This document shows, in pieces, positions 1 through 13,390 of a stretch of 64,000 nucleotides of DNA. The first letter of the stretch is position 1, and the number at the start of each line of letters is the position of its first letter. Source of the stretch: Ulota crispa (Eukaryota; Streptophyta; Bryopsida; Orthotrichales; Orthotrichaceae); assembly GCA_963920765.1 (NCBI GenBank), contig OY987250.1, positions 8,184,001 to 8,248,000 of the forward strand, read 5' to 3'. The notes under the pieces are model-generated. The model was not told the DNA's origin. It did no database searches and saw only the letters and a program-made list of their open reading frames with translations. The translations under genes and the position numbers were made by a program.

Positions 1-875
1 TGATCCCAAAAACACTTGAGGTTCATAGGAGCTATTATTATTTTTGATGTGGCCACATTAAACAAAATGCAAATATAAGTTTTTTCACTCAAATGATTCA
101 AATGCAACATTAGTAAATGAGTTTTATTGAAATCAACATACTCATATCATCAAACAAGTTTGAGTGATATCTCACAAGAAATGATACAAAGATTATATTT
201 TTCAATCAACAAACTTTTACTTGTGATTAAGAATGTGATGTATGAGATGCATTCATTTGCAATGGTTCATACGTAGGAAGTTGAAAATGCTCTTGCATTA
301 TATATTTCATAAAAATTTAAATTTCACTACTTAGATGTATTTTACAATGTAGAGTAACACTTATCTATAATTTAGGGTATACTTGTATCTCTTGTCAACC
401 ATTCTTTTTTTTCTTGTTGTGTTGAAAATGCTCACTACTTGTTGACTTCATGATATATAATAAGACTGAAAGTAAGCATTACTTCTTATTAAATTAAATT
501 ATGTCTAATTATTACTAGATTTGATCAATCAATTGATTCCAAGTGACATTTTTTAAACATATGTTCAATTTTTTTGTTATTTTTATTTTTATCAAAGTAT
601 GATATTTTCTATGAGCTTCTTAGAAATGTATAAACGTTTAAAGTATTACCAAAATGTACTGAGAACTTGTAAGTATCACTTCTTCTAATGTTGTGTCTTT
701 GTTGTCTCACTAAATCTCAAAAAAAGACACCTTATTTCAAAATTATTTGTCAGTATAGAAAGTTACTTACAAAGATTTGGCATAATCTTTTCAAATTACA
801 AATACATATAGGAGTTGAAGATTTTTCAAAGAAACTCTATTTTTTTGTTTGTTTCTAGTTCATAGTCCACACTCT
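1..875. other. AT-rich intergenic DNA, nothing recognised
   Basis: No supported coding frame, inverted repeat or RNA gene was seen. Confidence 0.6.
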
Positions 876-884
876 TAAATTTTA

Positions 885-1292
885 GGGGAAATTACAAATA
901 GGGGCATGAAAATGAAAATAATTTCAAATAGGGGCATAGTTTCAAAATAATTTGTAATTTTTTGTAACTTTTTTTTGGTTTGGACGTTGTTTGATTTAGA
1001 TATACCACATCAAATGTTAGCTAACTTTCAAAAAACTTACAGGTCTTTCTAAAAGTTGCCATCCCCTTTGCTAATATTTCTTTATTTATGCTTGATTTTT
1101 GGAGTCCTTAAAGTTTTTTGAAAGTTAGCTAACATTTGATTTGATATGTCTAAATCAACCAATGTCCAAACCAATAAAAGTTACAAAAAGTTACAAGTTA
1201 TTTTGAAATTGCGCCCCTATTTGTAATTATTTTGAAACTATGCCCCTATTTGTAATATTTTTCATACTCATGCCCCTATTTGTAATTTTCCC
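885..1292. mobile_element. Mutator-like MITE with 9-bp target duplication (408 bp)
   Basis: TAAATTTTA is duplicated at 876-884 and 1293-1301. The ends are long inverted repeats beginning GGGGAAATTACAAATAGGGG, with arms of about 190 bases (ttagctaactttcaaaaaac pairs with its complement near 1110). A 9-bp duplication with G-run ends fits Mutator-like elements. Confidence 0.85.
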
Positions 1293-1515
1293 TAAATTTT
1301 AACATACCTTTCTCCTTCTACATATTTGAAATTGTAGCTTAACTTTTACAATGGGTGATTTTTGGTGTGAAATTTTTGCTCAATAATTTGCATCTTTTGT
1401 ATAAAATACATGCAAATTCATTCCATGACCTTGACTGCACCTCACTATTCAATTGTAGAGATGAGATACAGAGTACTATGCAAGCTCAAGTAAGTTTTTT
1501 TTTTTTTTTTTTTGT

Positions 1516-1845
1516 CACATTAGGAAAAATATGGGGCCAGAATAAGGCCTTTATAAACGATTCTGTCCTTCCATTTTTTTTGTTCCTGATGTGGGGAACA
1601 AGCCCTTGCTGATGGCCAAAAAAAAATTAATTAAAACAATTTGAAAAATCAAAAAAAAAAAAAATCTTAGAAAAAAAAGAATTTTTTTTGATTTTTTTTA
1701 AATTAAAAAAATTGAAAAAACTGACATGGCACCAATAGTGCCACGTTAGCTTTTGCATGATTTTATTAGGAACCGGGTTCCCATGACTAAGGACCCTCCA
1801 AACTCAAGGGCTTATTGGGGCCCCATATTTTTCCTAATGTTTCAG
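1516..1845. mobile_element. Foldback element, about 330 bp
   Basis: The inverted ends are ACATTAGGAAAAATATGGGG and CCCCATATTTTTCCTAATGT. The interior contains A-rich and T-rich runs and a tggcaccaatagtgcca hairpin. The superfamily is unclear. Confidence 0.65.
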
Positions 1846-4322
1846 CATATCTCCATCCACCAATTTACATTATTATATACTAAAAAAATTTTCTACACAC
1901 TAGTAAACATGTAGAAACTGCTAAGTGTATTGTGCATCCACCAATACTGCAACTCTTTGAACTTCTAAATTTTAGTGTCTTATGATGATTTACCTACATA
2001 ATTTAGAAATTCATAAACTTTAAGTTAATCAAATTAACATCATGTAATTGGGTTCCAACATTTTCACATAGCTAAGCTGTAAGCACCAATAACACACAAT
2101 ATTAGATATGCATTAAATTACCAACTTCCCCTCAATTCATTTTTTTTTTTCAAATATAGTCGCTTCTTGATTTGTTGCTAGTTCCCTCTTTGTTGAGGTT
2201 AATGAACATATTTTTAATTCATCCTTACACAATCTAAATTTTGTCTTATTTTTTATTCAATCAATAAAATAGAAAAGCTCATCCAAAAAGTGTTTAAGGA
2301 TTGGATAAAGCTTAGTGAAAGGATGATGTTTAAGTTGTATTATACAAATTTTGGATGAAAATGAGACATGTAATCGATTTAGATTGACAACCATTAAATT
2401 GTAAATAGGTGTTTAAAATTAAAATGAAATAGCATGGTCCCACCTTAAATAAATACAAAGTCATATTGTTAGCAAAACCACCGCAAGCCAAAGTTTTGGA
2501 TACTTTATTGTTTTTTCACAATTAAATAAATTGACCATCAATATTTTCTATTTTTTTAATTTACAATTCCTCATTAGTAGATTCAAAAAGTGGAAGTAAA
2601 GACAATATTTTTCAATGGAGGTTTAAATGGAGTTATTTATATGATGCAAACTTGAGGATTTTGTTTATAAAAGGGCACAATACTTGGTATGTCCCCTTTT
2701 TTTTATCAAAAAACAGTTTGTGACAAGTTTCAAAAATGTGGAATGAGAGTATCAACTCATTTCTAACGAGCTTAAACTGTACAAGGAGCATCAAGAACAA
2801 TGGCAGTTATTCTTTATTGTTTATAAACCCATATTGACGTGAATTTTTATTTGCATTTTCCTAAAACAATACATGTTAAAATTTGCACATCTTTATAATA
2901 ATCGCATTAACTTGCATGTCCTCTTCATGTAAGGATAAGGTAGTGACACCCCCTCTTGAATTGCCGAAATGTGAAGACAAAGAAGTACCTTATTATAATG
3001 GTATAGTCCATATACATTGGTCATAATGAATTTAAAACAACCAATTGTCATACCCAATATGTTTGGTTTGTTTATTCATTGCATAATTGGATCTCATGTA
3101 ATTATAACAACTTAGTGCTTCCTTATTGTTATCTCTAATGTATATTATTATTTTTTATTCATTGGTTTATTTTAATGATATCATATAATGCTTGTCAAAG
3201 TTTTAATGAGCATACTTATTTAAAGAGAACCTTAGTTGCAAGTAATATATCAACAGTTAAACAAAAAAATCATGTCATACTTCTCAAAATCAACCAAAAT
3301 GATTAAAAATTATATAATATGAACAACTTTATTCTTGAATAGAAGAGCAAATAAAAAGAAAAGTTTTTCAATGAGCAAAGTTCAACTACGCTAGTTGCAA
3401 TTCATATATGGAATTATATTGAAATAGTACCTATCAAAATTATTTAAAAAAAGAATATTACATAAAAGCCCAATTAATGATAACTTATTCAAAACATTGA
3501 CGATTAGAAGATTAAATAAAGAAACTGAAAGAAATGAAAATCAAAAGTGTAAAATTTGAGAAAATAATTACTTGGAATATATTATTGAAATATGTAATTC
3601 CTTAGATTGTTTTTAGAAGTCCCAGAAATTACTTTTCCAAAACTGATTATGCAAAAAAGAACCATCAAAACAATCAAGTCCATATTTATAATACATAGAG
3701 AAGGATGATTGATTGAAATATAAATTTGCAAGACAAATTTTAGCTCTATGATACTACTTCGTAAAAACTCTATTAATGTATTAGAATAATATATCCTTCC
3801 AAGTTTTTCCTTCAATATTTTAGTTCAATACAACGTTCAACAATACTTTCAATTTCCTAATTGTGATTATTTAATTATTTTAAAAATCAACATTTCTTGC
3901 TATTTATGGATTTTATAAGCTCAAAGCTTGATATGACTTGTAAAATTGTCATGTTCACCTTCATTGCAAGTTTCCACTACATTGAATTAGAACTTCCATC
4001 TTATTTGAAGCAAACCATTTAGAAAGTAGGTCCAAACAAAGTGATGAGGTATGACAAAAAAGAGTGAGTACCATATCAAAGAGAGCATATATACCACATA
4101 ATTACATGGGCAAACCCAATAACATTGTACAACTTTCAATCCTTCAATCAAATGTCAACAAACTTAGTAGTCAATTTTAGTAGCTAAATAATGAAGTCTT
4201 TGATAATAGATTAATCGGTCATATTGTAATATGATAGCAAATTTGGCATGAGTTAATAATTTTTGCCCAAGTAGTATAATGTTACATCACTTGACTAGTT
4301 AGGTTTAATGACAAGTGACTCC
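1846..4322. other. AT-rich intergenic DNA, nothing recognised
   Basis: Only short chance frames, the longest being 77 codons at 3582-3815 on the minus strand. No family match and no clear repeat boundary. Confidence 0.55.
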
Positions 4323-4326
4323 TTAA

Positions 4327-5061
4327 CCCCTGAGTGTCGTCGCTCAAGATTTCACCGGGCGCTTTGGGGGACTGGATCTAATTTTTGACTTTCCTATAAA
4401 GTGCAATTCTAGATATTCAAGTGGTCCATGCAAGTGGAGTAATAGCCACTCAAGTCAAATGTTGTACAAGTACCTAGGGAGTCTTGATTGCATGGAACAC
4501 CATATGTGGCAAGGTGGCAAGGAGCATCTTACAGGCTACAACCGGTCAATATCCCTTGCAAGCTTCCTTGCTATGTGTTTTATGGTAGTAAGGAATTCAT
4601 TGGCAAGGGTTCAAACATGTTCTAGACCCTTGTCAAGGTAATCCTCACCAACTTTGCTTGTCATTGTTTTCAGTGCCATTGCAATTTGAAGCCCTTGAAC
4701 ATAGCACTCAAAGAAGTGCAATCTTCAATCATTTGCAAGTGTGTGCATTCACATCTAATCTTGCTACCCACGGAATTTGAGATGAATCAAGGGCTTATAG
4801 AATTTTGTAATAATCAATAAATAGCAATTACCTGCCAAAAAATGAGATTTTGCCATCACGTGTTGTTTGATCAAGTGTTATTATCTCCCATCTCCCAAGG
4901 TCAAATGTTCCTAGAATTTGCAAGCCATTTTCCAAGTAGGTGTTCCATTGTTTGCAATGGTCACTTTTTGTGGATCATCTGATTGATTGAGATATGATGC
5001 ATCAAAATTGTAGGTCTCCCAAAACCCTCATTTGGGTGAAAATGGCCTGGGCGCTCACAGG
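4327..5061. mobile_element. TTAA-bounded inverted-repeat element, copy 1 (about 735 bp)
   Basis: TTAA at 4323-4326 is followed by CCCCTGAGTGTCGTCGCTC. The other end reads GGCCTGGGCGCTCACAGG and then TTAA at 5062-5065. The C-run start, the G-run end and the TTAA borders are what piggyBac-type elements leave. A related, longer copy in reverse order begins at 39395. The 60-codon frame at 4459-4641 inside it is not recognised as a gene. Confidence 0.65.
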
Positions 5062-5065
5062 TTAA

Positions 5066-7076
5066 GAGCTAAACTTTCAAATTCTTGAAAAATAAATGAA
5101 TGCAAATTATCCCTATTCATACAATAAACCTAATTTTTTCATCCCTCTCAGATAATTATTGATAAATATCTTGTGTTGGTTTTCTAACACACATTTGGCC
5201 TTCATAAAAGGTAATTTCTCTAGAGTAAAGAAACTATAACATATAGACATATAATAAATAAAAGTAAAATGGACATATCTTAAAAAATGACATTTACAGG
5301 TATTACAACAAAATGGAACATAACATTTTGTGTTTTATATGGTTTGAAAGTAGAACCAAATGATTGTTTGTCAAGTGCTTGATTGCCTGTTTAGAAGCAT
5401 CTTCTTGATTGAAACCAACATTGAGATATAATCAGTGCTATTGCATGAACTTGCCAATGTAATTATAGTGATGCTTGGATAAGGTCGATACCCAGGACAA
5501 GAGAAAAACGTCCACCATATTCAAGTAGTCACAGCAAACAAACACTCCATTTAACCTAGCTCAAAACATAAATAAAAGTGGAATTTGCACACTATCCAAA
5601 CATTTCTCTTACAAATATTAATCGTATCCAAGTATCATTGTAGTGTACAATATTAGTCGGCAATTGAAAGCAATAGCTACTAGTAGATAGTGCCTACAAG
5701 TGCAATAATGGTCTATAATAATTGTGACATTTGTAATTACTACATTTACAGAAATATACAATCATGGAGGTGTTTCAATATTAAATATATGAAATATAGA
5801 GGGTAATACCTAAAATTTAACAAATAGCACTCTAAAGGTCATTTTCAATCTAAGAAATTAGAGAGTAAAAAATCACAATATTTAGGGTGATATTACATTA
5901 AAATAAAAGGCAACATGTAACAATGTCCAACTAAATTTATGGTATAGATCTCCAATAGAAAATTGTGCTAATATTAATATTCCAAAAAGTACAAGTGTAT
6001 TCTATCCCAAATCTAACCATTTTTTCAAACTTTGGTTTTTCAAAATAATTTTACTAGAAATATATGATAAAAATAGAAAAAATCACCATATTTGATGTTT
6101 GATGCTCTACTGTAGACAAAAATAATTAGATTTTTTTGTAAATTACTTTTTTTGAATCCATGATCAACTAATGAATGAACATTCAAGTTGTTGGCTTCAA
6201 ATCTAATTAGCATGTATTCTTGAGGGAAATGGTACATGCAATCATAAAAACATTTTCTATGGTAACAACCTAAAACTTTTATTGAAAAGTCATCCAATTT
6301 TTGTTCTTTTGAAATGTGTTTTATAACATGTTTTCATAGTTTTTGGAATTTGGACTACTCCCTTATTTCTCAAGGAATCAAATGCAGAATTTTTATTTGA
6401 GAAACAAAAAATGCATAATTTGCTATAAGTAGAATGACAGGTTGCACAATAGTTGTAAAAATGAACATTTTAATTTGATTACATATTTTTTTGTAAATCT
6501 CTTCATGTTTAACCATGATTGACATGATAATTCAATGTAATTGGAAGGATGCAAATGTGTTGCCTACAGTTCTACACTCTAATTCCTTAACCACTAAGAG
6601 TGTCAAGTAGAAATAGAAGGGAGGATGTAGATTTGGAGCTTTGATGTGAAGTAAGTTTGGAATGAAAATTCTTAAACAAGAAATCTTTATTTTTCAAGAT
6701 TTTTGTTTTTTTCAATTGCAACATGAATTGATTCATAACCTTGTACAAAAATCATTATGCATTTAGTATTTGAACAATCTATATGAATAATACACAAAAG
6801 CAACTCTTATGACATTTGGATGAATGAATATTGATCAACCTAACAATGATTACAAATTGGCAAATTTATTGTGATGTTGGACAATGACATGTTATGCATT
6901 AAAGATTATGAACTTGATTGATTCTAGGCTGAGAATGTCTGTTGTTTGTTTTCATTGGTGAAGTGACACACCCTTGAATCCGTGCACGTAGGAAATAATT
7001 GAATATGATTGTCTACATGTGTACGTTCATCCACAAAATATACTATAAGGTCATTTACTAAATGTACTATACGTTT
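5066..7076. other. AT-rich intergenic DNA, nothing recognised
   Basis: The 85-codon minus-strand frame at 6040-6297 has the composition of its surroundings and no recognisable motif. Confidence 0.55.
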
Positions 7077-7568
7077 ATCCACAAGATGCACCATAAGTTC
7101 ATCCACAACATGTACAATATACTCATCCACAACATGTACAATATACTCATCCACAACATGTACAATATACTCATCCACAACATGTACAATATACTCATCC
7201 ACAACATGTACAATATACTCATCCACAACATGTACAATATACTCATCCACAACATGTACAATATACTCATCCACAACATGTACAATATACCCATCCACAA
7301 CATGTACAATATACCCATCCACAACATGTACAATATACCCATCCACAACATGTACAATATACCCATCCACAACATGTACAATATACTCATCCACAACATG
7401 TACAATATATCCATCCACAACATGTACAATATACCCATCCACAACATGTACAACATACTCATCCACAACATGTACAATATACTCATCCACAACATACAAT
7501 ATACTCATCCATGACATGTACAATATACTCATCCACAAAAATCTACAATATACTCATCCACAAAAATG
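7077..7568. repeat. 24-bp minisatellite, about 20 copies
   Basis: The unit tcatccacaacatgtacaatatac is repeated head to tail with few changes (mainly actc/accc and single-base variants); the edges are degenerate. Because 24 is a multiple of three and the unit lacks in-frame stops in several frames, it yields long open frames of up to 223 codons on both strands. These encode 8-residue repeats such as VDEYIVHV. They lack any start context or family and are not called genes. Confidence 0.93.
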
Positions 7569-7597
7569 TACTATACATTCATTGACAAAACGTACTA

Positions 7598-8019
7598 GGG
7601 AATTGATGTATGTACCACTCCTTTTTTTGGTATTCTACCACACCCACTATACATGGTCAACATTTACAATATTAAAGTAAGTATGGATTATGAGAAAAAC
7701 ATCAATAATTTGAAAATATTATTTGACATAGAAGTTGCAATTTTAAATTATGTTTTTCAGCTCTAGACTCTACTCATAATATCAATTAAAAAATCTAAAT
7801 TATGCTTATTTTTTATTTAGATTTTTATAATTGATACTTTGAGTAGGATTTGGAGCTAAAAAAACCATATCAAATTGTTGTAACTTCTTTGTCAAATTAT
7901 ATTTTCAAATTAGTGATGTTTTGTTCTTGATCCACACCTACTTTAATATTATAAATATTAAACATATTTAGTAGGTGTGGTAGAATAGTTGAAAAGGAAT
8001 GATACATATATCAATTCCT
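7598..8019. mobile_element. Mutator-like foldback MITE with 9-bp target duplication (422 bp)
   Basis: AACGTACTA is duplicated at 7589-7597 and 8020-8028. The ends are GGGAATTGATGTATGTACC and the complement of AGGAATTGATATATGTATC. The arms also contain the pairing block tctaccacacccacta / tagtaggtgtggtaga. It directly borders the 24-bp minisatellite. Confidence 0.85.
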
Positions 8020-8028
8020 AACGTACTA

Positions 8029-8979
8029 ATATAAAAACTGGCATCCAAATTATGTGGCCCCTGTTGTTGTTTAGGGATATTTTATAATTTCATCAAAAAA
8101 TTAATCCAATTCTATTTAGTGCTAAAACAGCTAGCGTCAAAAGTCAAAACCTCATAATAATCTGGCTAAAATTCGCCCTACGAAGGCCCCCTACTCCCTA
8201 TCCCAAGATAGTGTAATTAGAAAAGACTGAAGGTAGAACGAACAGTCGAATTAGGGTTCCATCCCCAATTAAATCATCCACTAATTCACAGTCACATTCA
8301 TCCTTGTCGTCCCTTCCGAGGCGGGAGAGCTCCAGTAAAGCTTTAGTTAATCTGAACTCTGCCCGCCTTCTTGATCTCTTCAGCATTTCTGCATGCTAGA
8401 GTTCTCATATTCCTTGTTGTTCGCCAGATTCTGATCTTCCGCATGATCTCACATTGTGCCGCCGGACTTGTTTCACTTTAGATTAGATTTTCCTCTTCTT
8501 TTTGAACTCATTTTTTTACAATTCTTGTACTTTCTTTGAACACAGTTTCTCTCCGCATATTCTTGACTACAAAAATAATACTTCTCTCTCGTTTCCGGTC
8601 TTACAGTGATTTTTCTTGATTACATTAGATCGCTTATTAGTTAACAACAGACATGTATACATTTTCTTTGTCCTTTTTTTCTTCGGTCACGGCGACCGTC
8701 AGTGAAAAGCTCGGGCAAATCCCGCTTTACCAACTCCACTTAAGCTTAAGTCTAGTGAAAAATGTGTTGAATCCGGAGCAGTAATTAGCGTTTATCGCTA
8801 AAACCGGTACAAAATTACACTGAATGTTTATGAAAATGTTAGTGTAGTTTTGAAATGCGTAGCAAATCATGGCGATATTTGGGTTTGAGGAAAGAAATTC
8901 CTGACGTGCAGGATTTCGTAAACCTAGTTTAGTCGTGATCAGTAAAACCTTTTTGAGTGTACGGAATTTCAAAGAGTGG
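8029..8979 (+). promoter_or_regulatory. Upstream and leader region of the ASI1-like gene
   Basis: About 950 bases between the Mutator-like MITE and the ASI1 start codon. From about 8165 base composition becomes more balanced and CT-rich patches appear, as expected of a plant promoter and 5' leader. No certain TATA box or transcription start can be assigned. A 62-codon reading frame on the minus strand at 8198-8386 has no recognisable family and is not called a gene. Confidence 0.35.
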
Positions 8980-11900
8980 ATGGCGGAAAGAAATATGCTT
9001 ATGGCTGCTCCAGAGAAGGACGGTGTTGTTGTTGCTGTTGTTGTGAAAACGGATTATGTTTGGGGAGCGAAGGTAGGCAGCAACTACAAGGCCGTGACAA
9101 TTCGCGGGGAATTATTCTCCCTCGGGGATTGTGTGCGATGTCGGTTGAAGTTGAAGCCAGGTCATGTCGGGAAACTCGTGAGGCTGTTCGAAAAGGACGG
9201 GAGGAAGATGTGCAGAGTTCGGAGTTTCTTCTCGGTTGCTGAGTTTTCCGTGTCGGTGAATGGCTTGGATTACAATCCGGAGCCGAAGGAGCTCTTTCTG
9301 GCTTCTGGCGAAGGCTCTGACGTGGAGAAGAATTTATCTTTGGTATGCTGCTGTCGCCCGTTTGAATTATTGCTTTTTCTGACATTTCATAGCTTTTTTT
9401 GAGGTTTTGATTCGAGCTTTCAATCCAGGAAAAGATAGTTGGTCGATGCGTCGTACTTTGCACTGCAAAGGAGAGCCTTAATGAGGTGCCTTCTCGTGAG
9501 CAACTTCAAGCCGCGGACTACTTTTTTCGTCGAGGCTATGATCCTGACGGCGAGGAAATCGTTGGACTGGATTGTGTCGAAGAAGCCATCGGAGGTAAGC
9601 TTACTAACTATCGAATTTTACACTTCGCGCACCTGCCTTTTTCTTTTCTAAAAGGATAAAACCCTAACCTGCTTAAAAGCGACCGTTGCGAAGAAGGTGG
9701 TGCTTGTCCGAGGCCGGTTGCGTTTTCTTCTCGTTGTCTCTTTTTTCGCAGTACTTCGAACAGAGAGTTTCTCGTGCGCTCATCTAAGCATGCTGCGCGT
9801 GTAACGATTTGATTCAATCTTGTTTAGGGTTAGGTACGGATTAGATCCAAACAGTTCTCTTAGAAGGAAAATATGGTTTGGTTGCAGCTCAAAAAGTGTA
9901 CAACAAGAAGGAGTGGCTGGTACCGGTAGACAAGACTCTTGCCCGCTCGTCGTCACAGGTTTGCTGGATTCTTGTACATCACCTCCGAGATTTCTTACCT
10001 TCTCAATACTGTTAAAAACGAACGTGACTTTTGAATAATGCGCAAATTCTTATCAAGCAGTTTTTGCAGGACAGCAATTGTCAAGGATAATTGAAAAGGG
10101 GCTGTTGGATGGCCGTCTGTTTATTTTAGCTTTGTTTTACCATGCTAGAAGCACAATGGATGCAAGGTTGCGTAGGTGGAATGATGTAGGACTGCAGAAT
10201 AAGTACTCATGGCTTTGTGCACTTTAAAGGAATTTGGTGTTGCTGGTCTATTGCACCAACATATTGCTTGATGTCTGGTCCTATTCGTACTCTTCGTTCC
10301 CACCTCTTTTTTTTGGTATACTCTTTTGTAGGTCTCTGCTTCCAGATTGCACCGGCAGTCTCATGCTGTTTCTGGCTCGTCTTTGCAGCAGGGTGCAGCC
10401 AAAGGCATGCAAATTTCTATTCCTGAGGCGTCACCTGCTGTGTCGGGAGATTCTACGGAACGAAAGATGAAGAAGAGGAAGAGCGAGACTGTGGTATCAG
10501 AGCCACTTAAAGGTAAAGCTGTAGAGAAAAGCAACGAATTGCACCTCCCCAAAGGTGAGGCGAGTGGAACTTCGAAAAAAAGGCCAGATGAAGCTTTTGA
10601 CCGGTTAATCTTTGGATTGCCTGCACCATCGAGGCCCAATCCACTTCGAAAACAAAAAGTTTCGTCAGTCAAGGAAATCAAACCGCCGACTGCATCAACA
10701 TCGAAGGCGAAAGCAATTCAGCCGGAAGGAAAAGGTAAATCAGTGTCTGTGGTGGAAGCACGTAAACCGGAAATCAAGGGTGATTCTCTCAGAGTGTCAA
10801 CTTCTTCTATTACTCCAGTTGTCTCAAAGCCAACTTCTTCTATAACTCCAGTTGGCTCAAAACCAAAATCTGGTACTATAAAGGAAGCAATGACTGGTGT
10901 GAAGAAAAGGAAGCTTGAAAACACGCCTGATACTGAGTCGCCATCGAAGAAAATCGCGAAGCCTGCAGAAAAATCTAATGCCTCAGTTGAGAGGGAAAAG
11001 CCTTCTAAGCTTCTGAAAAGATCTTCTGAAGGTGTTGCTATCGCCAGCTCGCCTCGTGCTGAACAGGTAACAAGCGGTCACCTGATTACAATCTCAGAGC
11101 ACTCTTTAGAAGTCTTATGTGAATGTTTAGATGCCTACTTGTTGGGTGGACATATGAGAGCAGGCACAATAGTATATATTAACTTTATGAGAACCCACAC
11201 TGACCATACTTCATGGCTTTTGAAGAGGACTATTACACTTTTGTGGTTCCATCAGTTGCATATTTTTTATCTTTCTTATGCAAGTCCATTTCGGGCATGG
11301 GGTATTGCCGATATGGGGAATTTACATTTAAATGTGTTGACGCTGCAGAAACCTCCAAGAACGATTTTCAAACCAAAAATTGAGGTGAGTGATCTGCAAG
11401 GTATCTTATGTATTAATTGCTTAAGACAAGGTCGTTGGTCTCAACTATATTGCGCAGAATAGATCAAGCCACTGTTCTGCTAATGAATTTGGAATTACTG
11501 GTACAGGACTGGGATATGCATAATTTAAGTCCAGCAATTATCAGCAACAGGGTTCTATTGATACAGAATTTGGCTCCAGGGCTTCATTCTGATGACGTGG
11601 CGGTCAGAACTTTCTCTCTTTCAATATTACCAGAACGGTTAATCAATTTCGGTTCAGTTTGTCGATATCCGTGTGACGTGAAATATGTATCCTTTTTTGG
11701 CTCACGTTCGCATGCTCACAACCGGAAGTATATTATTGACCCTTACCTGAATGATATGCAGGAGGCCCTTACTGAGCATATGAGGTTCAGATGTGATGTG
11801 CGAATTGCACCACCCGTGTCGTCTTCTCATCAAACGAGTGCGTCTCTCCCTCTATTTGAGTTCTCTTACGCAATGGCCCACCAGCAGCTCAATGCCTGGG

Positions 11901-13390
11901 GATTACTATTAGGTGGAAGAATTGGCATTAATACATAAGTAGAAATTCGTTCATAAAAAAACCTAAATTGGTGTGTTCTTGTCTTTCTAGCTTCTGCACT
12001 ATTGAAACTTCCGTCCTCCAATTTAGCAGCGAAGGTTATCGAGAGAATGAAGACACAGCATGTATTTATAGCGGGCAGGTATGTCAGCTCTTCACTTGTA
12101 AATTTACTCTAAGTTGCGCCTTTTATTTGTTATCTGTTTTTTCATTTTACGTATTTGTTTATCGAAATTTTCCGACTCAAATAACCATATATCGCTGCTA
12201 AAGTCTGACCTTCTCTTACCCATAGGTTATGGACATGGCGGGAGGATTGCTTGTGGACTTTTGAGTCATCTCTATTTCTTGTTGTTTACAATCTCATCCC
12301 TCTTGAGTCTCACTAAGGAATTTCTTTAGCTGAGTTCCTGTGAAGAGCTTGGCGATGAGCATTTGCTTCTATTTATCTTCAATAGGGGTCTGTCGGTGGT
12401 GAATGCATCTAGTGAATGGTTGATTATCCAGTGTTTGATCATTTATGTTGCGCAACCTGCTAAGTACAAGACTTCGTGGTTGCGCAGGCTTGTGGATATA
12501 ACTCCTTTTAAGCCAAATGATTTCAAAACACCATCATCAAAGACTCTTGGCCATCTTTCCTTTAATAAAGAAGGAAGAGATTTTTATAATGAAAATTATG
12601 TGAGTTACAATTGGCACAGTTTGATTTACAATCTTACTTGAGTTATTTAGGACTGATGTTACAGTAGTGTTCATCTTGATATGGTCTTTCAACTTCGTAA
12701 TAAGTACTGTAGGATCCAAGCAATTTGAGTGCCTTGTGTACAAGCAAATGCTGAGATTTAAGGAAGAATGTGAAATCTTCTATAAATTACAGTATGATTG
12801 GGTAACTGGCACGTGTGACTAATTTCAAACTTGCTACAGAGAGATGCAGTGGCGACTTCCCATTTGGCACAGGGTAATACCATCGAGTTTGATTATGGTC
12901 TTCCATGGCGAGTTCTTGATGACCAGCATGAGGAGCAATGGAAGATATTACATGAGGTGTGTTTTACCTTTAGATCAGACCGCACAAGCAACTAGACTAT
13001 GGAACTGTTAGTATTGCAGCAATATTCATTAAATTGGTAAAAAGCACTTTCCCGAACGGTAATTTGGGAATACTAAATTCTGTATTTGTGAGAATATTTT
13101 GGTGATTTGAAGTGAGTTTTTTGAAAATCCATGTAAGGTATTTCATCATTGATATAAGGTCTTGAAGAATCATCACAATATTCACTATAAATCACCTAAA
13201 ACTCTTAAAATTTGAAAACTCAAAAGTCCCAATATGTAAGTTTTTCCCCAAATTAATGAATAATGTGTTTGCTGCTCATTTTTTGCACTTCTGACCCTTT
13301 CTATCAGGTTTTTATCTTGTCTTTTTACTCTGCTTCACTCTCGTCTTTTCTTTACAGGAATTGAGCAAGAGTGGCCCACAAAAGCTTTAA
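8980..13390 (+). CDS. ASI1: ASI1-like BAH and RRM domain protein (11 exons, 666 aa)
   Basis: Exons I joined: 8980-9342, 9429-9594, 9855-9958, 10332-11066, 11349-11384, 11507-11602, 11762-11912, 11991-12078, 12488-12599, 12840-12956, 13358-13390. All introns are GT-AG, phases agree throughout, and the total is 2001 nt. Residues about 20-205 form a BAH domain; landmarks are ELFLASGEG, VGRCVVLCTAKES, AADYFFRRGYDPDGEE and AQKVYNKKEW. Residues 212-456 are one long Lys/Ser/Pro-rich exon with nuclear-localisation-like KKRKSE and KKRKLE. Residues about 485-585 hold an RRM-like fold with RVLLIQNLAPGLHSDDV. The C-terminus has KTLGHLSFNKE and RDAVATSHLAQGNTIEFDY, which match the order of motifs in Arabidopsis ANTI-SILENCING 1. 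That protein binds RNA and heterochromatin and promotes full-length transcript processing of genes with intronic heterochromatin. The start is the first ATG in frame before the BAH domain; an ATG a few codons later is possible. The acceptors of exons 3 and 6 are the least certain joins. Confidence 0.86.

Noticed and set aside
1355-1612. 85-codon plus-strand frame
   Set aside because: It contains a poly-T-derived phenylalanine run and overlaps the foldback at 1516-1845. No sign of coding.
7077-7568. CRISPR-like array
   Set aside because: The 24-bp units are contiguous with no unique spacers, and the genome is eukaryotic.
6924-7680. Long repetitive proteins on both strands over the 24-bp array
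   Set aside because: All come from one tandem repeat whose length is divisible by three. There is no start context, codon bias, domain or exon structure.
10068-10227. Open stretch reading GLLDGRLFILALFYHARSTM in intron 3 of the ASI1-like gene
   Set aside because: Including it would break the phase between exons 3 and 4, which join cleanly without it, and I recognise no ASI1 sequence there.
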